Under the pieces are notes generated by a model. It saw nothing but the letters and a program-made list of their open reading frames with translations, was not told where the DNA came from and ran no database searches. Both the position numbers and the translations under genes were made by a program. From Pleodorina starrii (Eukaryota > Chlorophyta > Chlorophyceae > Chlamydomonadales > Volvocaceae), in NCBI GenBank assembly GCA_030267565.1, contig BRXU01000021.1, positions 1,520,501-1,584,500 on the forward strand: DNA of 64,000 nucleotides, given 5' to 3'. This document shows positions 26,441 to 36,400 of this stretch, piece after piece (the stretch's first letter is position 1; every line of letters starts with the position of its first letter).

Positions 26441-27820
26441 CCTATCTATCTATCTATCTATCTGCCTATCTATCTATCCGTCTGCGACTCTGCGTGCGTG
26501 CGTGGATGGATGGATGGATGGATGGCTTGTATGTATTTGCTTGCAGCAGCAGATGTTACCCGAATTCGCGCGTGACACGCAGTAAATGAGTACCCTTGCT
26601 TTATCTCGCTCACGCCGCGTGCGTGCGTGCGTGTATTTTTTGTGTGTTTTATTTCTTGGCGCACGCAGTGATTGACGCGCTGGGCCCCTTCCCCACGCCG
26701 GCTCTCCAAGCCTGGTTCAACGACACGTGGTACCGGGGCGACATGGTGCATCCCTCGGTCTGGGGCCACACCCTCCTGGCGGACCTGGTGTACCGCTACG
26801 TGGACATGGCCTACCAGCACTCGCGCCTGTGGCAGATGTACGACCTGCCCAAGCAGTACGTGCCTCGCGAGCCGCGCTTTGCCGATCCACAAGACTTGGA
26901 CATGTTTCTGGACGCGCGCCCCGTCTCAATCACCCTCTGCAACATGGGCGACGTGAGCGTGCGCAAGGTGACGCAGTGCAACGGTTGGTGGGCTTACGCC
27001 GACGGTGAGTTCGTTGTCGTGAGCTCGTTCGCTGTCACTCCCACGCACATTCCCACGCATGCATGCAAGTACTCACACCCGCCTCCACGCAATCTCCTTC
27101 GTTGCTCCAATGACCGACGACCAGCGCTAGCTACTGCTGCTCTTGGTTGATGCCATCTGCTTGCTTGCTTCCGTGCATGACGTGACGACCACCCGCCCTT
27201 ACACGCATGTGTTTTACCAATAATTTTTTGGCGCGCGTGCGTCCATGACCACGGCACCAACCGTCCTGCTATTTATCTTGTATGAATAAGGCGCTTCCCT
27301 GGTCATGTATGTACGGAATCGGAGTGCGCGGGCAGTATGCATGACAACTTGATTGTTCACGCAATCTATCGATTCGCCGCCTCGGTCCATCCTCGCTCCG
27401 CTTCACCACAATAATGCAGTGCCCGAGAAAATTGGCTACATTGCGAGTCGGCCCAACGCGGAGTGCGTGCTCTCCTTGACGCCGCCCGAGGTTAGGCGGC
27501 TCAGCCTCGGCAAGGCTCACGTGATGCTACTCAAGTCGTATGAGAACATGGGTGTGTTTGAGATGACGATCATGGCCGGCCCGGCGGCGGCGAACGGCAG
27601 CTGCAAGGGCGCCGCCGACAACCTGTCGAGTGCGGCCGTGCTGGGGTCTGCGGAGGTGGATTGCCTGTGGGACGAGCACGCGTCTCTGGGCAAGGTGGCC
27701 AAGGTGGAGTTCAAGCTGCCGCCGCAGGACAACGCGACCTGCCTGCTTGCGAAGCTGAAGGTCAAAGACGTGAACAGGGCAAAGAACAAAGTGAAGCTGC
27801 TGGGGATTCAGTTCTTTTAG
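23558..27820 (+). CDS. Secreted SGNH/GDSL-like hydrolase, paralogue 1 (7 exons, 525 aa)
   Basis: Exons: 23558-23756, 24282-24418, 24746-24853, 25170-25480, 26212-26297, 26669-27004, 27420-27820; sum 1578 nt, divisible by three. The start at 23558 gives a clear signal peptide with a hydrophobic core (LLLLAAVVL) and cleavage near GGWA/ATP. An in-frame ATG at 23420 would bury this signal, so I prefer the later start. SGNH hallmarks are block [12 protein letters not shown] with candidate nucleophile Ser69, an ETAVNQ segment with candidate oxyanion Asn147, and block [12 protein letters not shown] with Asp305 and His308. It is probably an extracellular esterase or acetyl-esterase acting on cell-wall or matrix polysaccharide, by family only; the substrate is unknown. 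A poly-Ala/Gln linker lies around 185-235, and the last 130 residues form a separate domain of unknown role (from [11 protein letters not shown]). Confidence 0.82.
26346..26478. repeat. (ATCT)n microsatellite in intron 5 of SGNH gene 1
   Basis: About 33 tetranucleotide units with a few single-base interruptions (CCTA, GCCT, CCGT) at the right end, inside the intron 26298-26668. Confidence 0.95.
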
Positions 27821-28171
27821 GTGGCTGGATGGTTGGTTGGACGGATGCATGCATGCATGCATGCATGTGTGCGTAAGTAGCTGGGACGTGCGGTTGTGTC
27901 GGTGTTAGTTGCAGGACGCGTGGATGGGTGGGTGGGTACGGCCTGCTGGCTATCGATCCATCGATCCAACAATCGGGGATGTTAGGTTTAGGTTTATTCG
28001 CACCGGGCTCCTTGGTTGCTTGCGTGCGTGAACCGACGGCGGAGGATTGCTCGAGCGCACGCATGTTTGTGCGCCCTGCGTGCTAGATAGCTAGCTTAGC
28101 CCTGCACCGACGACCGAACACAACCATTCGATAGACTGAAATTTGAAATTTCATTAACACGCGCGCGGCGG

Positions 28172-28176
28172 TGTAA
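28172..28176 (+). terminator. Candidate poly(A) signal of SGNH gene 1
   Basis: TGTAA about 350 bases after the stop at 27820. Confidence 0.5.
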
Positions 28177-28916
28177 GAATCACGCATGCACGCACGCGCT
28201 GTAACCTGTACCGTACCTACGCCGCCTGATCGTCGCGTAGCCCTGATAGATTTTGGTAATTATTCTCTGACGTCCAGGAGCAGCCCTGGAAGAATTTCAT
28301 TTGTTGCGGACGCACGGAGTCTCGCAACCGCCTCCACATTGCTGCCACCTCCCCCTCGCTATCTATCCCAGCACGCAGGCTGGCGCCATGCATCCACCGT
28401 CCGCCATCCCCAGCCACTGCCCCCCTGCCTGCTGCTGCTGCCGCCCTCGCCGGCAGCCGCCCTCCGTCGCCGCCGCCCGCCCAGACCCCCGCTCGCTTAC
28501 GTGTGCCACTGCTAATTATTACATACAGCTAGAAATCCTCCGTCCATCACTGCTGGGTACAAGCGCAAGGTGGTAGTGATGAGGAACAGCTATCTACCGA
28601 TCGTTAGATTGTGGGATACGTGTCCAGCCATGCATTTTGTAGTGGAGTCCACGCACGGAAGCCACGCGTGGAAACACCGCCGATCGAGTGAAGCAGATAA
28701 TATTAGCAAGTCTTCATATATACACTACTTGATAGACGACGATGACCTGCTCGCTCGGAGACTGCCGACGACCTATACACATTATTCCGTCCTACCATTG
28801 AGCGATTGACCGACATACAGTCTGCAATTCGAATACGGTACGCGCGGTTGGCGCTCCGTGCGTGGAACGAACGGAGGTCTCAATCAAGCAAGGGGCATGC
28901 TGTTGCATAGGGTTAA

Positions 28917-29144
28917 TGAAACGTTCATGAGGCTTGACCCCATCGGGGCTTGACTTGCACGTTACATTGTCCCCCCCTTAATTGCGAGCGTCCTCGTGAG
29001 CCTTCTTGCTCCATCGAGTACACTGGGTAGGCGACACGTGCCAACCTTATGGTCGCAGTCCCTGGGACACGATCCCCAGAGCTTCGATACCAAATGAAAC
29101 GTTCATAAGGCTTGACCCCATCGGGGCTTGACTTGCACGTTACA
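28917..29144 (-). mobile_element. Terminal-repeat retrotransposon in miniature (TRIM-like), 228 bp
   Basis: Read on the minus strand it is a complete LTR-PBS-internal-PPT-LTR structure. The two 50-bp terminal repeats (29095-29144 and 28917-28966) start TG, end CA and differ at one base. Two bases after the 5' repeat comes TGGTATCGAAGC, close to the plant initiator-Met primer-binding site TGGTATCAGAGC. A purine tract TAAGGGGGGGACAA (28967-28980) abuts the 3' repeat. The 5-bp flanks GTTAA at 28912-28916 and 29145-29149 are identical target-site duplications. The internal part is only 128 bp and encodes no protein, so it must be mobilised in trans by a full-length LTR retrotransposon. The near-identity of the repeats suggests a recent insertion. 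Confidence 0.9.
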
Positions 29145-30093
29145 GTTAATGCAGGAAAATAGGAGGCATTTTCGAGCGAGCATGCATGTGTGTTGGCGGC
29201 TCCGTCATCATTACGACGAAGCGCCAGCAGCAGGCGGAATGCCATTGTTCTCCAAACTGTAACATGAATACAGTTCTGCGAAGCGGAAGACGGAGTTTTC
29301 TTCAGCAGTGCGTGTGGCCCCACCAGCAGCAGCAGGTGCACAAGCAACCTGTTACTAACGAACCGAGGTGAACTAACGAAATTAATTAAACTAATTAAAC
29401 TAATTAAGCTAACGAACGATCATACATCACACACACGCGCGCATCAGCCGAGCGATTTATTCAGGTCGAATTTCTCTGCTAGCTGTTAGTTTCGATTCAT
29501 GCAAGATTTGTCCATCTTGGTGTACATTTTCTGACAAACGCGCGTACAACTACTATGCGGCATGCAAATCGCTCAAGCAAAGTGTACAAGGGGGATCCGG
29601 CCTACATATCTATGCATGAAGGCAGAGGAACGGAGGAGGATCTCAGACCTCCCCTACGAGTAGATCGAAAATTAATTGTGGACGAGCGCGGCCCGTCCTC
29701 TTTTCGTACAGTCCGTACGACATACACGGACGGGAGGTATATATACGGAACTGGCTGGCTGGGCCTTCCATTGCATCTTGCTTCAATAATAACTACTACT
29801 ATTATCGTTCTCCGAATATTTTGCTGCTTGTGCATGTGGTATCGATCAAGGAGTAGGAGAATTTGGTAAAACCCAGGTAGGCGCTAGCTGCAAAACCATC
29901 ATCACTAGCACGCACGCTTCCAAGTAGAAATTACCAATGGACGATGCACACTATATATAGGCATCGTTTCATTATGTCGATGCCCCTCGCGTGCTGCTGC
30001 GTGTTCAACATTCCTTATAGCCGAAACTGCTGAATGCATCTTTGTAACCAGCAGCGGCCATGCATATATACATTTCGGCCATCCAACATGCGA

Positions 30094-30100
30094 TATATAA
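30094..30100 (+). promoter_or_regulatory. Candidate TATA box for SGNH gene 2
   Basis: TATATAA about 335 bases upstream of the ATG at 30429. A second TATATATA lies near 29952. Assignment rests on motif only. Confidence 0.3.
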
Positions 30101-30428
30101 ACACTCGTTTTAATTCGGCGCATACATAGATACTTATTCGGCGCATAAACTACGCGGCCCCGCCCCCTGCCTCCTGCTTGCCTACGCAGCAGCAGGACGT
30201 GCGCCGGCGGATCTCTATCATATATGTTGCAATTCGTTGCTTGACGGCCGCTGAACAGCGTGCGTGCGAGGCGGCTTGCTTCATCGCCCGCAGCGAGGAG
30301 CGCACGGAGTGCGTGGACAGCAGACAACACCGACCAGCATTTATTTCGCTGCGGGACGTTATTTCGTTTTGGGAGCACGCACGCACAGAAACTACAATCA
30401 AAGCAGCGCTTGGGCGGGCCCCGTCGTT

Positions 30429-33400
30429 ATGCAGCAGATGGCTTCTCCAGCAGTGCTGCTGTATTCCCTCTTGTTCTGCTGCTGCTGGCTCTTCAAGCTG
30501 GGAGCTGCCAGGATCAATGGGGCTGCCACGCCTCTTACGGACTTTATGATCTCCAAGTCAATTGTGAACCACGGGGATTTGGCCATGTACTCCCGGATAT
30601 TCGAGAAGCTGGTCGCGAGGCGCTGCCTGACAATCATCGCGATTGGTGAGACGGGCGGGGGTTTTCTAACAGCGCTCGCTCGCTCGACTTCTCAACCTGC
30701 CTGCACGCACGCACGGTGCACGCACACATGCATGCAGGCCTAGCTACCTCCGTTCAACGATGACAGTCCGTGATGAGCCCGGCACGGGCATTCATGCGTG
30801 CGCCTTCCATCTAACCCCTTAACCCCGGCGCACGTGCTAGATAGGGCGGGCAGGAGTTGGTGGCATTCACTCGGGCACTGCTTTCTTTGCACCGCTCTCA
30901 TCACCACTGGGTTTGTGCATGCGTGTATGGTATGCTGCTGCTTCTGGCAGGGCCGGTTTTGATAGATTCATGCGGGCGTGCGCATGTTCACATTTGTTCG
31001 CAGGAGGTAGCGTGACGATGGGCCATTTCAACCACACCATGATTCCGCAAGAGCAGCGCTGGCCGGAGCAGCTGCAGCGGCACCTCGACATGCGTTTCCC
31101 CTGCACTGATCCCGCCGGCCCCACCGGGGGCCACTGGGTGAAGAACTTTGGGAGCGGCTCCACAACTCCTGGCATGTGGATCGGGAGGCTGGTGGGGCAG
31201 CAGCAGGACGTGTTTCGCGATGTCGACCTGGTCATTTTGGAGACTGCCGTCAACCAGGTCGGTGAGCTGTTCGACTGCCCAGCATGCACCCGCCGGCGGG
31301 TTCCGAACTGCCATGTTTTGACTTAAAAACCTGCTGATGAAACTAGTCTCGAGTTTGTTTGTATGTATAATATATATGTTTATATATATTTTGGGGGGGC
31401 TATTTTCTAAATGAACGCTGCTGTAACAAGTTTTGGGCGAGCCGCGCCCGCCACGTCTTGGCTCGCCCGCCCGCCACACCAAATTCCACATTGCGCCCGC
31501 CATGCGGCCAGCAGCGGCAGATTTTGAGGGCCCAAAACGGGAGACTCGGAACCGCATCGCTGGATGCGATACATAGATATCTGTGCGTCCTTCGGGTATG
31601 GTACAAACATCAGTAAGGCTTCGCTCTGCAATTTTTTTCGGAAACTTCGCGACGCGGGTGGGGTCGCCACATTGTTGCAGATGTATGTGCGTGCGACACA
31701 TACGGGCGTGCGTGCACAAGTCCCTATTTTAAAGACGCAATCTATACATCCTGCCTATTTGGCGACTTGGGCTAGCAGTTGGACGGGATGGATGGATGGA
31801 CGTACGATCTTACTTGAACACGACGCCCGGTGGACCTACCTAGCTACCGTGCAGCTTGAGCGAGATGCTCTGCCGGGAGTCAGGGAGGGGCGGAAACCCG
31901 CGCGTCAACAAAAATGGATGACCCGCGCGCCGAGCGAGTGTTCTTGGAATGAAAGCAACCCCCAAAATCCATTTCGCAGGGGCTATGCCCCCGGGCGGGC
32001 CCCCCACCGCAAGGTCTGGCCACTGCAAAATCCTGAACGCCCCTTCCCTTCTTCCCGCAGCCCCCCTCCCTCGCAGTCCCACCGACATACCTACCCTTCA
32101 TTCTCTCCCCCTCGCTTTCGTTCCCTCGATGCAAAGCTTTCTACCCATTTTTCCTTTTCTCCCAGCGAATGGAACCTTTTTTCCTGCGCACGTTTTTCAC
32201 GCCCGCCCGCCCACAGGAAGCGGTGCGCGAGCAGGCCCAAATGGATGCGGAGATTCTCATGTCTTTAGTCATCAGGCAGCCGCGGAATAAGACGACGACC
32301 CAACGTCGTCGTCGCCTAGCCCTCGACAACACGGCAGCGGCAGCAGCAGCGGCAACTGCAGCACCAGCACCAGCAGCAGCAACACCAGCAGGGGCAGCAG
32401 GTGCTGTAGCTGCCAGAATACTCAGCAGCACCAGCAGCAGCACCAGCAGCAGCACCAGCACCAGCAGCATGGGCAACATTACCAGTAACACCACCGGCGG
32501 CGGGCAGGGCACCGCGGCGAACATCCACGCCTTCACGGGCACCGCTGTGATGTGGCTCGTCGCTTCTACTAGGAGGTTCAACCGGGTCTGGTGAGTGACG
32601 ACTGGACGCAGCAATGAACCACTGATGCATGACCCGCCTGCTTGGTGGAGGGAGGGAGGGAGGGAGGGGGGGAGGGGGAGGGAGGGAGGGAGGGAGGGAG
32701 GGAGGGAGGGAGGGAGGGAGGGAGGGAGGGAGGGAGGGAGGGAGGGAGGGAGGGAGGGAGGGAGGGAGGGAGGGAGGGAGGGAGGGAGGGAGGGAGGGAG
32801 GGAGGGAGGGAGGGAGGGAGGGAGGGAGGGAGGGAGGGAGGGAGGGAGGGAGGGAGGGAGGGAGGGAGGGAGGGAGGGAGGGAGGGAGGGGTTGAGAGGG
32901 AGGGAGGGAGGGAGGGGTTGAGAGGGAGGGAGGGAGGGAGGGGTTGAGAGGGAGGGAGGGAGGGGTTGAGAGGGAGGGAGGGAGGGGTTGAGAGGGAGGG
33001 AGGGAGGGGTTGAGAGGGAGGGAGGGAGGGGTTGAGAGGGAGGGAGGGAGGGGTTGGGAGGGAGGGAGGGAGAGGGAGGGAGGGAGGGAGGGGTTGGGAG
33101 GGAGGGAGGGAGGGAGGGAGGGAGGGGTTGAGAGGGAGGGAGGGAGGGAGGGAGGGGTTGAGAGAGGGAGGGAGGGAGGGAGGGAGGGGTTGAGAGGGAG
33201 GGAGGGAGGGATTGAGAGGGAGGGAGGGAGGGGTTGAGAGGGAGGGAGGGAGGGGTTGAGAGGGAGGGAGGGAGGGAGGGGTTGAGAGGGAGAGAGGGAG
33301 GGGTTGAGAGGGAGGGAGGGGTTGAGAGGGAGGGAGGGAGGGAGGGGTTGAGAGGGAGGGAGGGAGGGAGGGGTTGAGAGGGAGGGAGGGAGGGGTTGAG

Positions 33401-36400
33401 AGGGAGGGAGGGAGGGGTTGGGAGGGAGGGAGGGAGGGGTTGGGAGGGAGGGAGGGAGGGTGGGAGGGAGGGAGGGAGGGAGGGGTTGGGAGGGAGGGAG
33501 GGGTTGGGAGGGAGGGAGGGGTTGGGAGGGAGGGAGGGGTTGGGAGGGAGGGAGGGGTTGGGAGGGAGGGAGGGGTTGGGAGGGAGGGAGGGGTTGGGAG
33601 GGAGGGAGGGAGGGAGGGGTTGGGAGGGAGGGAGGGAGGGGTTGGGAGGGAGGGAGGGAGGGGTTGGGAGGGAGGGAGGGGTTGGAGGGAGGGAGGGGTT
33701 GGGAGGGAGGGAGGGGTTGGGAGGGAGGGAGGGGTTGGGAGGGAGGGAGGGGTTGGGAGGGAGGGAGGGGTTGGGAGGGAGGGAGGGGTTGGGAGGGAGG
33801 GAGGGGTTGGGAGGGAGGGAGGGGTTGGGAGGGAGGGAGGGAGGGGTTGGGAGGGAGGGAGGGAGGGGTTGGGAGGGAGGGAGGGGTTGGGAGGGAGGGA
33901 GGGAGGGGTGGGAGGAGGGAGGGAGGGGAGGGAGGGAGGGAGGGAGGGAGGGAGGGAGGGAGGGGAGGGAGGGAGGGAGGGAGGGAGGGGTTGAGAGGGA
34001 GGGAGGGAGGGAGGGGTTGAGAGGGAGGGAGGGAGGGGTTGAGAGGGAGGAGGGAGGTTGAGAGGGAGGAGGGAGGGGTTGAGAGGGAGGGAGGGAGGGG
34101 TTGAGAGGGAGGGAGGGAGGGGTTGAGAGGGAGGGAGGGAGAGGGATGAGGAGGGAGGGAGGGAGAGTGAGAGGGAGGGAGGGAGGGGTTGCGAGGAGGG
34201 AGGAGGGAGGGTAGGGAGGGAGGGAGGGAGGGGAGGGGGGGAGGGGGAGGGGGGAGGGAGGGGGAGGGGGGAGGGAGGGGAGGGAGGGGGGGGGAGGGGA
34301 GGGAGGGGGGGGGGGGAGGGAGGGGGGGGGGAGGGAGGGGGGAGGGAGGGGGGGGGAGGGGGGGAGGGGAGGGGGGGGGAGGGGGAGGGAGGGGAGGGGG
34401 GGGAGGGGGGAGGGAGGGGGGAGGGAGGGGGGAGGGGGGGAGGGAGGGAGGGGGGAGGGGGGAGGGAGGGGGGGAGGGGGGAGGGAGGGGGGAGGGAGGG
34501 GGGGAGGGGGGAGGGGGAGGGGGGGAGGGGGGAGGGGGGAGGGAGGGGGGGAGGGAGGGAGGGGGGAGGGAGGGAGGGAGGGGGGGAGGGAGGGGGGAGG
34601 GGGGAGGGAGGGGGGGAGGGAGGGAGGGAGGGGGGAGGGAGGGAGGGAGGGAGGGGGGGAGGGAGGGAGGGAGGGGGGGAGGGAGGGAGGGAGGGGGGGG
34701 GAGGGAGGGAGGGGGGGGGAGGGGGGAGGGGGGGAGGGAGGGGGGAGGGGGGGAGGGAGGGAGGGGGGGGGGGGGAGGGAGGGGAGGGGGGGAGGGAGGG
34801 GGGGAGGGAGGGGGGGGGGAGGGAGGGGGGAGGGAGGGGGGAGGGAGGGGGGGGGGGGAGGGAGGGGGGGGGGAGGGGGGAGGGAGGGGGGAGGGGAGGG
34901 AGGGGGGAGGGAGGGGGGGGGAGGGGGGAGGGAGGGAGGGGGGGGGGGGAGGGAGGGGGGGAGGGGGGAGGGAGGGGGGGGGAGGGGGGGAGGGAGGGAG
35001 GGGGGAGGGAGGGAGGGAGGGGGGGGGAGGGGAGGGGGGGAGGGAGGGAGGGGGGAGGGGGGAGGGAGGGGGGAGGGAGGGAGGGGGGAGGGAGGGAGGG
35101 GGAGGGGGGAGGGAGGGAGGGGAGGGAGGGAGGGGGGAGGGAGGGGGGGGGAGGGGGGAGGGGGGGAGGGGGGGAGGGAGGGGGGAGGGGGGAGGGGGGG
35201 AGGGAGGGGGGAGGGAGGGGGGAGGGGGAGGGAGGGAGGGAGGGAGGGAGGGAGGGAGGGAGGGAGGGAGGGAGGGAGGGAGGGAGGGAGGGAGGGAGGG
35301 AGGGAGGGAGGGAGGGAGGGAGGGAGGGAGGGAGGGAGGGAGGGAGGGAGGGAGGGAGGGAGGGAGGGAGGGAGGGAGGGAGGGAGGGAGGGAGGGAGGG
35401 AGGGAGGGAGGGAGGGAGGGAGGGAGGGAGGGAGGGAGGGAGGGAGGGAGGGAGGGAGGGAGGGAGGGAGGGAGGGAGGGAGGGAGGGAGGGAGGGAGGG
35501 AGGGAGGGAGGGAGGGAGGGAGGGAGGGAGGGAGGGAGGGAGGGAGGGAGGGAGGGAGGGAGGGAGGGAGGGAGGGAGGGAGGGAGGGAGGGAGGGAGGG
35601 AGGGAGGGAGGGAGGGAGGGAGGGAGGGAGGGAGGGAGGGAGGGAGGGAGGGAGGGAGGGAGGGAGGGAGGGAGGGAGGGAGGGAGGGAGGGAGGGAGGG
35701 AGGGAGGGAGGAGGGAGGGAGGGGGGGAGGGAGGGGGGGAGGGGGGGGAGGGAGGGAGGGGGGAGGGGGGGAGGGGGGGAGGGAGGGGGGAGGGGGGAGG
35801 GGGGGGGGGGGAGGGAGGGGGGGGGAGGGAGGGGGGAGGGAGGGGGGGAGGGAGGGGGGAGGGGGGGAGGGAGGGGGGGGGGGGAGGGGGGAGGGGGGGG
35901 GAGGGAGGGAGGGGGGGAGGGAGGGAGGGGGGGGGGAGGGAGGGGGGGGGAGGGAGGGGGGGGAGGGGGGAGGGGGGGGGGAGGGAGGGGGAGGGAGGGG
36001 GGGGAGGGGGGAGGGGAGGGGGGGGGAGGGAGGGGGGAGGGAGGGAGGGGGGGAGGGGGAGGGGGGGGGAGGGAGGGGGGAGGGGGGAGGGAGGGAGGGG
36101 GGGGGGAGGGAGGGGGGGAGGGAGGGGGGGGGAGGGGGGGGAGGGGGAGGGAGGGAGGGGGGGGGGGAGGGAGGGGGGAGGGGGGGGAGGGAGGGGGGGA
36201 GGGGGGGAGGGGGGAGGGAGGGAGGGAGGGAGGGAGGGGAGGGGATGGGAGGGAGGGAGGGGTTGGGAGGGAGGGAGGGGTTGGGAGGGAGGGAGGGTGG
36301 AGGGAGGGAGGGAGGGGTGGGAGGGAGGGAGGGAGGGAGGGAGGGAGGGAGGGAGGGAGGGAGGGAGGGAGGGGTTGGGAGGGAGGGAGGGAGGGAGGGA

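Larger units (their letters stand above)
27821..30428. other. Intergenic between the two SGNH genes
   Basis: It contains the 3' region of SGNH gene 1, the miniature LTR element at 28917-29144, and the upstream region of SGNH gene 2. Nothing else recognisable as coding; composition is more AT-rich than the rest of the window. Confidence 0.55.

Noticed and set aside
28925..29347. A 140-codon minus-strand frame overlapping the LTR element, possibly a pol remnant
   Set aside because: It runs through both terminal repeats and beyond the target duplication, and has no recognisable reverse transcriptase, integrase or protease motif.
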